Below are positions 1 through 8,502 of a DNA stretch of 64,000 nt, one piece after another. The notes beneath the pieces were generated by a model. That model saw nothing but the letters and a program-made list of their open reading frames with translations. It searched no databases and was not told the origin of the DNA. Each line of letters opens with the position of its first letter. The stretch's first letter is position 1. This DNA comes from Paenibacillus stellifer. GTDB taxonomy: Bacteria > Bacillota > Bacilli > Paenibacillales > Paenibacillaceae. Made by a program: the position numbers and the translations under genes. The DNA is taken from positions 1,208,501 to 1,272,500 of the forward strand of contig NZ_CP009286.1 in the NCBI RefSeq assembly GCF_000758685.1. The letters run 5' to 3'.

Positions 1-1
1 G

Positions 2-736
2 GCGGCAGATCCGGATGCGCGCGTGGGACATAAGAGTGCAGATTCCGCGTTTTTTGGATACAAAACTCATCTTGCGATGACCGAAGAACGGATCATTACA
101 GCGGCTGTAATTACAACAGGCGAACAGAATGACGGCAAGCAATTGCAGACGCTCATCGAAAAGAGCGTAGCGGCTGGCATGCAGGTCAAAACGGTGATTG
201 GGGATACAGCCTATTCAGAAAAAGGAAATATTGCTTACACGAAAACAAATGAAATTGAACTGGTTTCCAAACTAAATCCGCTCATTACGCAGGGCGCGCG
301 AAAGAAAGAAGACGAATTTTTGTTCAACAAAGATGCAGGCATGTACGTATGTCCAGCTGGACACATGGCCATTCGGAAGGCTCGGCAAGGCAAGAAGGGC
401 GAGGGCCAAAACCAGCAGACTACCTATTATTTTGATGTGGATCAATGCAAGCGTTGCCCGCTTAGGGAAGGCTGCTACAAAGAAGGAGCCAAGAGCAAGA
501 CCTACTCCGTAACGATTAAATCTGAAGAGCACACGGAGCAGATGGCGTTCCAGGAAACGGAGTATTTTAAGACAAAAGCGAAGGAACGTTACAAAATTGA
601 AGCGAAGAACAGTGAGCTTAAACATGGACACGGGTATGATGTAGCGATATCCTCGGGTCTGCTTGGCATGCAGTTACAAGGTGCGATGGCCATATTTGCT
701 GTAAACCTAAAACGAATATTAAAGATAGCAGAGTAA
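2..736 (+). CDS. IS1182-like transposase, 3' part (cut by window edge)
   Basis: DDE-type transposase of an insertion sequence. The reading frame is open to the left edge (codons before the GTG at 23 read AADPDAR), and the family normally has a few hundred more residues, so the 5' part lies outside the window. Visible family features are the RVGHKSADSAFFGYKTH block, a zinc-finger-like CKRCPLREGC segment in the middle, and a terminal KERYKIEAKNSELKHGHG block that normally holds the catalytic Glu. The visible frame has no stop before 734-736, so the copy may be intact. A T-rich hairpin follows at 765. I could not place the right inverted repeat; a pyrimidine-rich stretch near 850-880 is the best guess. 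Family assignment is by recognition, not by search. Confidence 0.85.
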   Translation, partial: AADPDARVGHKSADSAFFGYKTHLAMTEERIITAAVITTGEQNDGKQLQTLIEKSVAAGMQVKTVIGDTAYSEKGNIAYTKTNEIELVSKLNPLITQGARKKEDEFLFNKDAGMYVCPAGHMAIRKARQGKKGEGQNQQTTYYFDVDQCKRCPLREGCYKEGAKSKTYSVTIKSEEHTEQMAFQETEYFKTKAKERYKIEAKNSELKHGHGYDVAISSGLLGMQLQGAMAIFAVNLKRILKIAE

Positions 737-764
737 GGATAAGGAGCAATACGCCCCTAAAAAG

Positions 765-805
765 AAGACACCCTCCCCCATATACTGGGAATGGATGTCT
801 TTTTT
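765..805 (+). terminator. Terminator-like hairpin after transposase
   Basis: An imperfect stem with outer arms AAGACA and TGTCTT is followed by a run of T. It lies 29 bases after the transposase stop and probably ends that transcript. The rest of the gap to 986 holds no recognisable gene, only the likely end of the insertion sequence and the antiporter leader. Confidence 0.6.
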
Positions 806-986
806 ACGTATTCACTTCTCACCAAGATTGAAAAACTGTAAGTTCTTCAGCGGCCTCTTGTATCGGGGGTTCTTTTTTTCATTGCTAAAGAGAGGAAATC
901 CGGAAATGCTACAGAACAGATTGTCGCGGAGCCGGGAATTTCAGGGTAAATAGAGAGAAGAACAGGAAAGGGTGTGAACCTGGCCA

Positions 987-2435
987 ATGACCCATCTAGC
1001 CGATTCCGTTATTATGCTGCTTGCCGCACTGCTGCTGATCGGGGTGCTGTCCACCAAGTTCTCCTCGCGCTTCGGCATGCCTTCGCTGGTATTGTTTATC
1101 GCCGCCGGAATGATCCTGAGCCGTTTCATCTATTACGACAATGTGGCTCTCACGCAGCTTGCCGGCATCTTTGCTCTTGTCATCATTTTGTTTGAAGGAG
1201 GCATGCAGACAAGCTTTAAGGACATCAAGCCGGTGATCGGCCCTTCGCTGGTCTTGTCCACCCTGGGCGTTCTTGTGACGACGGGAGTAGTCGGCTTAGC
1301 GGCGACCTATATTCTCGGCGTCTCCTGGGAGGAGGGGCTGCTGTTCGGCGCGATTGTGGGATCAACGGATGCGGCTGCGGTATTCTCGGTCCTGGGGGGC
1401 AAAAATATCGATAAGCGTCTGACTTCGACGCTGGAGGCGGAGTCGGGCAGCAACGATCCGATGGCGGTGTTTCTTACCGTATCCCTGATCGAGTGGATTG
1501 AATCCCCGGAGACGGGCATTTGGAGTCTTATGCTGTCCTTCGTCTGGGAAATGGCAGTCGGACTGCTCGTGGGTCTCCTGGTGGGGAGGATCGCTGTTTA
1601 TTTGATCAATAAAATCAACCTGGACTCCACCGGGCTGTATCCCGTCATGACCGTCGGGTTCGCTGTCCTAACTTATGGCTCTGCCGCCCTGCTCCACAGC
1701 AGCGGGCTGCTGGCTGTTTATGTGATGGGGCTTGTGCTCGGCAACTCCGAAATCGTCTATCACCGGACGATCATGAATTTCAACCACGGCTTTGCCTGGA
1801 TGATGCAGATCTTCATGTTTATTCTGCTCGGTCTGCTGGTCTTCCCGCAGGAGCTGACGCATATCGCCTTTCAGGGCCTGCTTCTGTCCGTCATTTTGAT
1901 GATCGCGGCCCGGCCGGTAGCGGTGTTCCTGTCCCTGCTGTTCTTCAAGTTTACCGGCGCGGAGAAGACGCTGATCGCGTGGGCGGGACTGCGTGGCGCG
2001 GTGCCGATCGTGCTGGCCACCTATCCGCTATTATCGAATCTTGAGAACGGCAGGCTGTTTTTTAACGTCGTCTTTTTTGTTGTGCTGACCTCGGCTGTCA
2101 TCCAGGGGACCACCATCTCGCCGCTGGCCGCAAGACTGAAGCTGACGAGCGGACGAACGGAGGCCCCGACGCTGATGGAGCTGGTTGCGCTCGGGAGGAC
2201 CGACGCCGAGTTCAACCATGTCAGCATCCAGCCGGATATGCCGATTGCCGGCATGCGGATATCCGAAATGCAGCTGTCCGATGAAATCCTGTTCACCGCC
2301 ATCATCCGGGATGACAAGATCGTTACACCGCATGGCTACACGGTAATTGAGCCTGGAGATGTGCTGTATGTGCTCAGCCCGAAATCGAAGCGTGAGGAGA
2401 TGAAGGCTTTATTCCGGGTGCCGGAATCGGGATAG
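987..2435 (+). CDS. K+/H+ antiporter, NhaP2/CvrA type
   Basis: Predicted cation/proton antiporter of the CPA1 family that would exchange K+ (or Na+) for H+ across the cytoplasmic membrane. The first ~385 residues are about a dozen hydrophobic segments with the family signature GAIVGSTDAAAVFSVLG and a conserved ESGSNDPMA block, which together carry the ion-binding acidic residues. The last ~85 residues (from about MELVALGRTDAEFNHV) are a soluble TrkA_C-like domain thought to gate the channel by nucleotide or ligand binding. At 482 aa it matches NhaP2 proteins. The ATG at 987 is the only sensible start because an in-frame TGA lies 12 bases upstream; the AGGAAAGGG at 964-972 is a slightly distant ribosome site. 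It stands alone after the transposase. Confidence 0.88.
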   Translation: MTHLADSVIMLLAALLLIGVLSTKFSSRFGMPSLVLFIAAGMILSRFIYYDNVALTQLAGIFALVIILFEGGMQTSFKDIKPVIGPSLVLSTLGVLVTTGVVGLAATYILGVSWEEGLLFGAIVGSTDAAAVFSVLGGKNIDKRLTSTLEAESGSNDPMAVFLTVSLIEWIESPETGIWSLMLSFVWEMAVGLLVGLLVGRIAVYLINKINLDSTGLYPVMTVGFAVLTYGSAALLHSSGLLAVYVMGLVLGNSEIVYHRTIMNFNHGFAWMMQIFMFILLGLLVFPQELTHIAFQGLLLSVILMIAARPVAVFLSLLFFKFTGAEKTLIAWAGLRGAVPIVLATYPLLSNLENGRLFFNVVFFVVLTSAVIQGTTISPLAARLKLTSGRTEAPTLMELVALGRTDAEFNHVSIQPDMPIAGMRISEMQLSDEILFTAIIRDDKIVTPHGYTVIEPGDVLYVLSPKSKREEMKALFRVPESG

Positions 2436-2538
2436 CCGGATATGTGACGGAAAACATAGTTTTGGGACAACCGGGTATGATAAGATGTGCAGCAACAAAG
2501 ATTGTTAAAGGATTGCATTATGGCGAAAAGTATGATAA

Positions 2539-2567
2539 TCTAAATATAGATTTAGATCAAGTCTAAA
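2539..2567. promoter_or_regulatory. Overlapping palindromes upstream of dps
   Basis: TCTAAAT (2539-2545) and ATTTAGA (2550-2556) form a perfect 7-bp inverted repeat with a 4-base spacer, and the second arm pairs again as TTTAGA (2551-2556) with TCTAAA (2562-2567). The site lies 40-70 bases before dps and beside a possible -10 GATAAT at 2534. Such placement suits a PerR/Fur-type repressor, which commonly controls dps/mrgA genes, but the sequence is not a textbook PerR box. Confidence 0.45.
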
Positions 2568-2606
2568 TATTAATATTAAATTTTTAGAAGCCGGGAGGAA
2601 ACAAAT

Positions 2607-3062
2607 ATGAGTACAGATCTGAAAAGCCAAACCGAGTTGCATGCTGCGCTGAACCGTCAAACCGCCAACTGGACACTGCTTGGCATCAAGCTTCATAATT
2701 ACCATTGGTTTGTAACCGGCCCGCAGTTCTTTACACTGCATGAGAAATTTGAGGAATTCTACAATGAAGCGGCTGGTTATGTGGATGAGCTGGCAGAGCG
2801 CCTGCTCGCAATCGGAGGCAAGCCGGCTGCAACGATCAAGGAATATCTGGCGCTGTCCAGCCTGCAGGAAGCCACCGGTGGCGAAAGCGCTAAGGACATG
2901 GTAGCGGCTCTTGTGAAGGATTTCGGAGTCCTTGTAGAAGAATCGAAGGCTCTGATCGGGCTGGCCGAAGAATCCGGCGACCAACCTACTGCCGACCTGC
3001 TGATCGGAATCCGCAGCACGCTCGAGAAGCATGTCTGGATGTTGAGCGCTTTTCTTGGATAA
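2607..3062 (+). CDS. dps: Dps-family ferritin-like DNA protection protein
   Basis: Predicted 12-mer Dps/MrgA protein that oxidises and stores iron and shields DNA during oxidative stress or stationary phase. The ferroxidase-site residues of the family are visible: His in [14 protein letters not shown], His in [11 protein letters not shown], and the acidic pair in YVDELAERL. The length of 151 aa is typical. The ribosome site GGGAGGA sits just before ATG 2607. The gene is monocistronic: an AT-rich region with palindromes lies upstream and a strong terminator follows at 3103. The palindromes suggest peroxide or iron control, which is inference. The N-terminus is short, so DNA binding by a long basic tail is not evident. 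Confidence 0.93.
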   Translation: MSTDLKSQTELHAALNRQTANWTLLGIKLHNYHWFVTGPQFFTLHEKFEEFYNEAAGYVDELAERLLAIGGKPAATIKEYLALSSLQEATGGESAKDMVAALVKDFGVLVEESKALIGLAEESGDQPTADLLIGIRSTLEKHVWMLSAFLG

Positions 3063-3102
3063 TTAACCCGAACATGGATTAGTCCGCGCTTAATTAGGCG
3101 GT

Positions 3103-3146
3103 AAATGGCCGATATCCGTCACTGTTAACGGACATCGGCCATTTTT
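3103..3146. terminator. Terminator between dps and AIM24 gene
   Basis: A 17-bp stem with one mismatch (AAATGGCCGATATCCGT against its complement) with an 8-base loop and a T run. It can serve dps on the plus strand and, with A-rich left flank, the convergent gene on the minus strand. Confidence 0.9.
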
Positions 3147-3159
3147 GGTGGCTGAGAGT

Positions 3160-3876
3160 CTACTTGATGATAACGCCGCCGAAAGGCAGCACCTCGCGAA
3201 GAAAACGCTTCAGAAGGCCGTCTTCCCGAATCTCCTGCTCGAAGCGCCGATTCTGCCGTCCGGCCTGAAAGAGAACCGGTCCGCTGCCCGTCATCTTCCA
3301 TTGATAGCTCATATGCTGGCTTGCCAGATGATTCCCATAGACGGTCAGCTCCAGGCTGGCGTTCTCCGGGTAGGCGATCACGCTGCCGGCATCGACATAC
3401 AACGGTTTGACCGGGTCCAGAGCCGCTTCGCATACCGTTCCTTCCGTGAGGAGGCCGAAGCTGCCTTTTCCCGAGAATTTGATTTTGACAACATCCCGGG
3501 TCACCACCATGTTCTTCATACTGAGAATCCGGGTCTGCATGGAGATTCCTTCCGAATAATAGAAGAGATGCTTGAAATCATAGAGCAGGTCGTCGTCTCC
3601 ATTCAGCGTAATGCTCTTGATCCGGTAGCCGGGAGGAAGCGCCGCTGTGAAGCGGCACGGTCCCGTCATGTCCGCCCGGATCAGCTTCTTCTTCCGGTAC
3701 ATCCCCTTCAGATCCATCAGGCGGTCAGCACGTCCGCTTGACGGGCCCTGATAGGCGATGATCTGCTGCGGATGCAGCAGATGAATCCGCTCGTTCTCCT
3801 CAAGTAAGAAGGACACCGCTTGTCCTCCGGAATCGTCGTCCGAGAAATGGTTCTCTATATTCACCGTGCCGCTCAT
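3160..3876 (-). CDS. AIM24-family protein
   Basis: Conserved protein of the AIM24/TIGR00266 family, a double-stranded beta-helix fold found in bacteria and in a mitochondrial biogenesis factor; its bacterial role is unknown. The 238 aa cover one AIM24 domain: LLEENERIHLLHPQQIIAYQG near the N-terminus, a central FSGKGSFGLLTEG block, and LPFGGVIIK at the end. No signal peptide or membrane helix is visible. The ATG at 3876 has GAAGGGAG almost touching it, a tight spacing, so the start is not certain, although no other in-frame start lies nearby upstream. It is convergent with dps and shares its terminator. The gene may be followed on the same strand by nothing else. Confidence 0.8.
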   Translation of the reverse strand: MSGTVNIENHFSDDDSGGQAVSFLLEENERIHLLHPQQIIAYQGPSSGRADRLMDLKGMYRKKKLIRADMTGPCRFTAALPPGYRIKSITLNGDDDLLYDFKHLFYYSEGISMQTRILSMKNMVVTRDVVKIKFSGKGSFGLLTEGTVCEAALDPVKPLYVDAGSVIAYPENASLELTVYGNHLASQHMSYQWKMTGSGPVLFQAGRQNRRFEQEIREDGLLKRFLREVLPFGGVIIK

Positions 3877-3940
3877 TCTCCCTTCACATGTATAGTCTGT
3901 CCAGCAAGCGGCGACCCTCCCAGGTCTGCAATCCGGAGAT

Positions 3941-4387
3941 TCATCGCCACTGATCCCTCCGCCCGGACCGGCTGCGCATGCTGAAGCGGATCACGCGGAT
4001 CAGGATAAAATAACCCACAACCAGTCCCAGACCCGTCAGGGCCGTTATCTTCAGCCGCCGGATATAGCGCTCGCGGGCGGTCCGTTCGTCACGGAGCTCA
4101 TCAAGCATCTTGGTCAGCTGCTGGTTCTTCTCCTGGAGGGTCACATTCTCGTTTCGGTAATCCTCAAGCTGACTCTTGGTCTGCTCCAGTTCATTTACCG
4201 TCTGTTGATAGCTGTCTTTAAGCTCGCTCATCTGGCCCGGAAGCTCAGAGAACTGTTCGAGCCCCTTATACATGTCGTTGAATACATTCGCATGGGCAGG
4301 TGTTGCCGGAAGGGAGAAGAGCAAGCCCGCTGCCAGCAGCAAGGCGGTCAGCAGACGCGGTATAATCAAAAAAAGCTTATTGTTCAT
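3941..4387 (-). CDS. Secreted or membrane-anchored coiled-coil protein, unknown function
   Basis: I do not recognise a named family. The protein (148 aa) has a signal-peptide-like start (FLIIPRLLTALLLAAGLLF, then PATPAHA as a cleavage site), a long heptad-rich coiled coil over about residues 45-110, a C-terminal transmembrane helix (ALTGLGLVVGYFILIRVI) and a basic tail. It would therefore sit on the outer face of the membrane with the coiled coil exposed, or remain anchored twice if the signal is uncleaved. I prefer the ATG at 4387, which has GGCGG at good spacing; a GTG at 4396 would add three residues. It lies head to head with the M50-like gene. Confidence 0.7.
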   Translation of the reverse strand: MNNKLFLIIPRLLTALLLAAGLLFSLPATPAHANVFNDMYKGLEQFSELPGQMSELKDSYQQTVNELEQTKSQLEDYRNENVTLQEKNQQLTKMLDELRDERTARERYIRRLKITALTGLGLVVGYFILIRVIRFSMRSRSGRRDQWR

Positions 4388-4478
4388 AATGGGCACCGCC
4401 TGTCATAATGATGATTAATACCCATTATACCACGCCAGACAGACAGCTTCCGACATTCGGCGACAGGGCAGCTGTTCA

Positions 4479-4507
4479 TTGAGATGAACGGCAGGTTAGC
4501 GTATACT
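4479..4507 (+). promoter_or_regulatory. Sigma-A-like promoter for M50-like gene
   Basis: TTGAGA (4479-4484) and TATACT (4502-4507) are separated by 17 bases, close to the vegetative consensus. The predicted start of transcription is a few bases before the AAGGAG ribosome site at 4519-4524. Confidence 0.65.
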
Positions 4508-4533
4508 GTGGGCGAGAGAAGGAGCTGATATTT

Positions 4534-5238
4534 CTGAACAATTGGCTAAAAACCATCTTGTTTCTGATCGGGTCGGTGTTCTTGACCCGCTGGATTCCAT
4601 TTTCCAGCCTGTTTCGCAATCTGGATACGATGATCCATGAATTTGGCCATGCGGTCGTTACGCTGCTGCTGTCGGGACGGGTGCTGCGCATCGAGCTGTA
4701 CACCGATCACAGCGGCGTAACCTACTCGGCCATACAAGCGGGGTTCAGGTCTGTCCTGGTCGCTCTGGCGGGCTATACGTCCGCTTCATTGTTCGCGCTC
4801 CTGCTGTTCTGGTTTTATGTGAAAGGACGCAAAGATTGGGGACTCATACTTTCAACGGCTGTTGCGGTGGTCATGCTGGCTCTCTATGTGAGGGGAAGCT
4901 TTGGCATGCTGTGGCTGACCGGGTTCGCCTGCCTGAATATGATCATGCTGCTGGCGGGCAATGGAATTCGTACGTTCTATTATTTGCTGCTATCTTTCTT
5001 AACGCTGGAGGAATCTGTCGTCGGAGCGCTCTACCTGGTGTTCGCAGCCGCCGGCTCTCCGGCAAGTGCGGGCGATGCAACCAACCTGGCACATCTGACA
5101 GGTATCCCCACCGTGATATGGGCCGTTCTGTTTCTGGCCTTCGCGCTGATTTGCGCCAAATGGGCACTGGGCGCTTTCTTTCAATCATCGAGATCGCTGG
5201 GGAGGCCGAGACAGACAGAATTCGTGGAAAAAGAGTAG
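4534..5238 (+). CDS. M50-like membrane metalloprotease
   Basis: Predicted integral membrane zinc protease of the M50B-like group. The HEFGH motif near residue 34 of a 234-aa product supplies the zinc ligands and catalytic Glu, and five or so hydrophobic helices follow. A downstream NLAHLTGIPT block resembles the family's second metal region. Members are related to SpoIVFB/RseP site-2 proteases, though many are uncharacterised. The start is unusual: no ATG, GTG or well-placed TTG exists near the ribosome site AAGGAG (4519-4524). CTG at 4534 has ideal spacing and gives LNNWLKTILFLIGSVF, completing the first helix; TTG at 4558 is too far away. A promoter lies at 4479 and a terminator at 5248, so the gene is a single unit. 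Confidence 0.75.
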   Translation: MNNWLKTILFLIGSVFLTRWIPFSSLFRNLDTMIHEFGHAVVTLLLSGRVLRIELYTDHSGVTYSAIQAGFRSVLVALAGYTSASLFALLLFWFYVKGRKDWGLILSTAVAVVMLALYVRGSFGMLWLTGFACLNMIMLLAGNGIRTFYYLLLSFLTLEESVVGALYLVFAAAGSPASAGDATNLAHLTGIPTVIWAVLFLAFALICAKWALGAFFQSSRSLGRPRQTEFVEKE

Positions 5239-5247
5239 GGATGGCAT

Positions 5248-5283
5248 AGGGCCGATGCATATTTGCGAATCGGCTCTTTTTTT
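5248..5283 (+). terminator. Terminator after M50-like gene
   Basis: Stem AGGGCCGAT with ATCGGCTCT, a 12-base loop and seven T. Confidence 0.85.
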
Positions 5284-5324
5284 GTCGATTTTATTAAACC
5301 GAACATACATTCCCTGACAAGGAG

Positions 5325-5352
5325 TTGTCCGCCATTATTGGTACATTATATA
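5325..5352 (+). promoter_or_regulatory. Possible promoter for VWA-tail gene
   Basis: TTGTCC (5325-5330) and TATATA (5347-5352) with 16-base spacing, just before the gene at 5384. The match to consensus is moderate. Confidence 0.35.
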
Positions 5353-5383
5353 GAAGACCCAGAAAAAGAAAGAGGTGGAAATA

Positions 5384-6112
5384 ATGCCGTCCAGCATACA
5401 GCCGGCTTACATCTGGAGCCGAGATTGTGTTTTTTCGGGAAAACCGCAGAAGAACGTTCTGCTTGTTGAATGGAAGGGGGCCGTTCAGCAGGGAGCGGGA
5501 GGTAAGAAAAGCCAGCGGATTACCGCCCGCAGCGTTGAGCTTCGAATCTGGCCGGAACCTCATGTATCCCTGACAGGACTTCAGGGCTGCCGTTCCGTAA
5601 CCGGAGGAGAAAGGGGGCTTGTGCTTTCGCTTGGCGATATCCGCGCCGGGCAGAGCAAATGCCTGGCCTTTGAATTCATGCTGGATTCCCGTGAGCCCGG
5701 GCATCATGAGACGCTATGGCTGCAGTGGCGGTATAGCCGTCGTCAGGGAGAACGCTGCCGGGAGATGCCGGTTCAGAAGCTTACGCTTGAATACACCCGT
5801 CATACCGGTTACCTGAACGCGGCTTCCTCTTTTTATGTAGAGAAGCATCTGGAGCTGCTTCGGACGGAAGAAGTGATCGATAAAGCGTCGGAGCTGTATG
5901 CCTCTGGGCAGAAGACTGCCGCGAAGGAGCTGCTCCGGCGCCATGGGGACAAGCTGTTGCTGCTTGGGATACGGACAGGCGACAATGAGCTTGCACGGGA
6001 GGCACAGTCTCTCTATATGCAGAGCGATCGCGAATTGTTTCTAGAGCGGGATGTGAACAAAGACCGGGATTGCATAGTGAAAGATGAAAGGATTGTAGGT
6101 AAATATTCCTAA
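5384..6112 (+). CDS. Orphan C-terminal region of a VWA-domain protein
   Basis: The 242-aa product resembles only the tail of von Willebrand A domain proteins: a beta-sandwich-like part (SVELRIWPEPHVSLTG to LSLGDIRAGQSKCLAFEF) and a helical part with HTGYLNAASSFYVEKHLELL and repeated LLRRHGDKLLLL segments. In the full-length proteins I know, these follow a VWA domain with a DxSxS metal site; no such motif is present here or upstream. The ATG at 5384 is chosen because AGAGGTGG sits 5 bases before it. Either this is a stand-alone use of the tail, or a remnant of a larger gene. The gap upstream holds only a terminator and a possible promoter, so no other half is nearby. Assignment is by recognition and moderately uncertain. 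Confidence 0.5.
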   Translation: MPSSIQPAYIWSRDCVFSGKPQKNVLLVEWKGAVQQGAGGKKSQRITARSVELRIWPEPHVSLTGLQGCRSVTGGERGLVLSLGDIRAGQSKCLAFEFMLDSREPGHHETLWLQWRYSRRQGERCREMPVQKLTLEYTRHTGYLNAASSFYVEKHLELLRTEEVIDKASELYASGQKTAAKELLRRHGDKLLLLGIRTGDNELAREAQSLYMQSDRELFLERDVNKDRDCIVKDERIVGKYS

Positions 6113-6297
6113 TTTTATGTAGGTATATATACATATTTTTCTATGCTTAATTAAGGAAATCAATCGGTCCATGTGATAAAATAGTAAAATAGTTCTATAA
6201 AATAAGCCATTATATGGAATTTGTTTTTGCGTTATTGCATATCTGGACTATGCTTCTATATATCTATTTTACTAAAGGGTGGCAAGGAGAAGTTAAC

Positions 6298-7227
6298 ATG
6301 ACAGACCGGTTAATTCGTCTGATGCGCATAATTACGCTCGTGCAGGCCAAGCCTGGCATCCTCGCACGGGAGTTGGCCGACCGATGCGGCACAAGCGAAA
6401 GAACGATCTATCGGGATATGGATGCCTTGAGCGCCATGCATATTCCGATCACCCATCTGGGGCATGGGAAAGGGTATGCATTTATCGGCAATTTTGCGCT
6501 GTATCCGCTTGACTGGTCTCCCGAGGAAGCTTCGGCGTTCTCGCAGCTCAGCGGGTCCTTTGAAGAGATCAAGCCGCATCTACCCGACGGATTCCTGAGT
6601 GCATATGAGAAAGTGATGGCCGCCGAATATAAATACAGGGCGGAACGGGAAGAGAAGGTGGAGAGCGTCCAAAGGCAGGCAGGTCTTACGGATCAGCTCG
6701 TTCCTCTGTTGAATGCTATTTTGAAGGGAAGAAGGATCCGGGCTGATTACAGCGACAATACCGAAGAGGAAGCCGAGCTTATCATCGACCCATACCATCT
6801 GATCTCGCTGGAGAACCGGTATCATCTGGTGGGCTACTGTCACCGCCGCGGCAAGATCCGCACGTTCCGCACCCGCTGTCTGAGTCATGTCTGCTTGCTG
6901 GATCAAGGCTTCTCCAAGGATGGATTCGATCTGACTACGTTTATCAAACGGAAATGGTCGATGGAGGAAGACAGCCTCAGACTGGAGTTCAAGGTGCGCT
7001 TCTCTGAAGAAGCATTGAGGGAAGTTGGAGTAGGGGGTTACGCCGTAAAGCCTGTCAAAATTGAATCGTTGAGCCGGGTGGCGAGCTTTGAAGTCCCGCT
7101 GGAGCGCGATCGGGAGTTTATGGAATGGGTGAGGCGATTCAAAGACGAAGCGGAGATTCTGGAGCCCGTCCATTACCGGGAAGCGTTCCGTTACGAGCTT
7201 GAGAATTGGCTGTCCCTCTATCAATAG
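6298..7227 (+). CDS. YafY-type HTH/WYL transcriptional regulator
   Basis: DNA-binding regulator with an N-terminal winged helix (residues 1-60, including LADRCGTSERTIYRDMDAL) and a C-terminal WYL domain that in relatives binds ligand or nucleic acid (LISLENRYHLVGYCHRRGK at about 160-180), followed by a WCX-like extension ending in YELENWLSLYQ. The 309-aa length is typical. The ATG at 6298 is preceded by AAGGAG at good spacing; earlier in-frame codons give an improbable hydrophobic extension. It is a single gene, AT-rich upstream, with the oligopeptide transporter operon beginning 285 bases later. Whether it controls that operon cannot be told from sequence. Confidence 0.88.
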   Translation: MTDRLIRLMRIITLVQAKPGILARELADRCGTSERTIYRDMDALSAMHIPITHLGHGKGYAFIGNFALYPLDWSPEEASAFSQLSGSFEEIKPHLPDGFLSAYEKVMAAEYKYRAEREEKVESVQRQAGLTDQLVPLLNAILKGRRIRADYSDNTEEEAELIIDPYHLISLENRYHLVGYCHRRGKIRTFRTRCLSHVCLLDQGFSKDGFDLTTFIKRKWSMEEDSLRLEFKVRFSEEALREVGVGGYAVKPVKIESLSRVASFEVPLERDREFMEWVRRFKDEAEILEPVHYREAFRYELENWLSLYQ

Positions 7228-7292
7228 AGCACGGAGGGAGAGAGATTCTCGGCTGATAGAGATTGTGAAAAAAAGCGCCAGGATCGATACAG

Positions 7293-7327
7293 TTTCCTAC
7301 TCTACCGAAATTTGGTCTTGTAGGAAA
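7293..7327 (+). repeat. Inverted repeat in leader of opp operon
   Basis: TTTCCTAC (7293-7300) and GTAGGAAA (7320-7327) are perfect 8-bp arms around a 19-base loop. It lies in the 285-base gap before the transporter operon, which also holds the hairpin at 7432; otherwise the gap has no recognisable content. Confidence 0.45.
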
Positions 7328-7431
7328 TGCTGATCTGGTGTAAAGTCAAGTTATATAACATCTTTGCCCGTTTAAAGCGGTATCTCTTTCGTATGATGTC
7401 AGGTTAATGCTCTATCAAATGTCAGATCGCC

Positions 7432-7463
7432 ATACTCTCTGTGGTACAGGGAGTATTTTTTTC
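7432..7463 (+). terminator. Terminator or attenuator upstream of opp operon
   Basis: ATACTCTCTG pairs with CAGGGAGTAT (one G-U pair) around a 5-base loop and is followed by seven T. It is 205 bases after the WYL gene and 50 bases before the transporter GTG. It may end read-through, or act as an attenuator if a promoter lies between 7230 and 7430. Confidence 0.75.
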
Positions 7464-7512
7464 CTATACATTTGACCCTTGTTCAATTTTACCGGAAAAG
7501 AGGTAAGTTTCT

Positions 7513-8502
7513 GTGGTCCAGCCTATTTTGAAAATAGAGAATTTACACACTCACTTTTTTACGGAAAAAGGCGAAGTGCCCGCCGTCGATGGTGTCGATC
7601 TGTATATCAACCCTGGCGAGGTGCTTGGAGTGGTGGGGGAATCTGGCTGCGGGAAGAGCGTCACCTCGCTGTCGGTACTCAAGCTGGTCCCGAATCCGCC
7701 GGGACGCATTGTGGACGGGCGGATTCTGTTCAAGGGCCGGGATATTGTCCCGATGAAGGAAAGAGAAATGCGGAAGATCCGGGGCAACGCGGTCTCGATG
7801 ATTTTCCAGGAACCGATGACTTCGCTCAATCCGCTTTTTACCGTAGGCCAGCAGATTATCGAGACGGTGCGTTTGCACCAGGGGATCTCCAAGAAGGAAG
7901 CGCGGGAGCATGCCGTCGATATGCTGCGAAAGGTCGGCATTCCAAGACCGGAGTCCATTATCGATGAATATCCCCATCAGCTGTCCGGGGGGATGCGCCA
8001 GCGGGTCATGATCGCCATGTCGATCTCCTGCAATCCCGAGCTGCTGATCGCGGATGAGCCGACGACTGCGCTGGATGTGACAATCCAGGCCCAGATCCTC
8101 GACCTGATCCGCCGTCTTAACGAAGAGCAGGGAACCGCTGTTATGATGATCACTCACGATTTAGGTGTTGTAGCAGAAATGTGCCACCGGGTCGCCGTCA
8201 TGTATGCCGGCAAGGTGGTGGAGGAAGGACCGGTGCGGGATATTTTCAAGAACCCGCTGCATCCCTATACCCAGGGGCTGATCGCGTCGGTGCCAAGAAT
8301 GGACGAGACCCGGGAGCGGCTCTACTCCATACCGGGCAATGTGCCGATCCTCAGCACCAACATGCAGGGCTGCCGGTTCGCGCCGCGCTGTCCGCATGTT
8401 ATGGATATTTGCCGGCGGAGTCTGCCTGAGCTTACGCTTCAGGATGATCGGCACAGCAGCCGCTGCTGGCTGCATGAAAGCGACCGGGAGGATGCGGTAT
8501 GA
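7513..8502 (+). CDS. Di/oligopeptide ABC transporter ATP-binding protein (OppD/DppD type)
   Basis: First ATPase of a peptide importer; it hydrolyses ATP on the cytoplasmic side to drive uptake through the two permeases encoded downstream. Walker A is GESGCGKS near residue 42, the Q-loop is [10 protein letters not shown], the signature is LSGGMRQR, Walker B is [12 protein letters not shown], and the switch His is in MMITHDLG. The C-terminal oligopeptide extension has the cysteine pattern [14 protein letters not shown], which in some relatives binds an iron-sulfur cluster. The GTG start at 7513 follows AGAGGT. The stop overlaps the next ATPase by ATGA, so translation is probably coupled. The 329-aa length is normal. 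Substrate could be peptides, nickel or another small solute. Confidence 0.93.
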   Translation: MVQPILKIENLHTHFFTEKGEVPAVDGVDLYINPGEVLGVVGESGCGKSVTSLSVLKLVPNPPGRIVDGRILFKGRDIVPMKEREMRKIRGNAVSMIFQEPMTSLNPLFTVGQQIIETVRLHQGISKKEAREHAVDMLRKVGIPRPESIIDEYPHQLSGGMRQRVMIAMSISCNPELLIADEPTTALDVTIQAQILDLIRRLNEEQGTAVMMITHDLGVVAEMCHRVAVMYAGKVVEEGPVRDIFKNPLHPYTQGLIASVPRMDETRERLYSIPGNVPILSTNMQGCRFAPRCPHVMDICRRSLPELTLQDDRHSSRCWLHESDREDAV

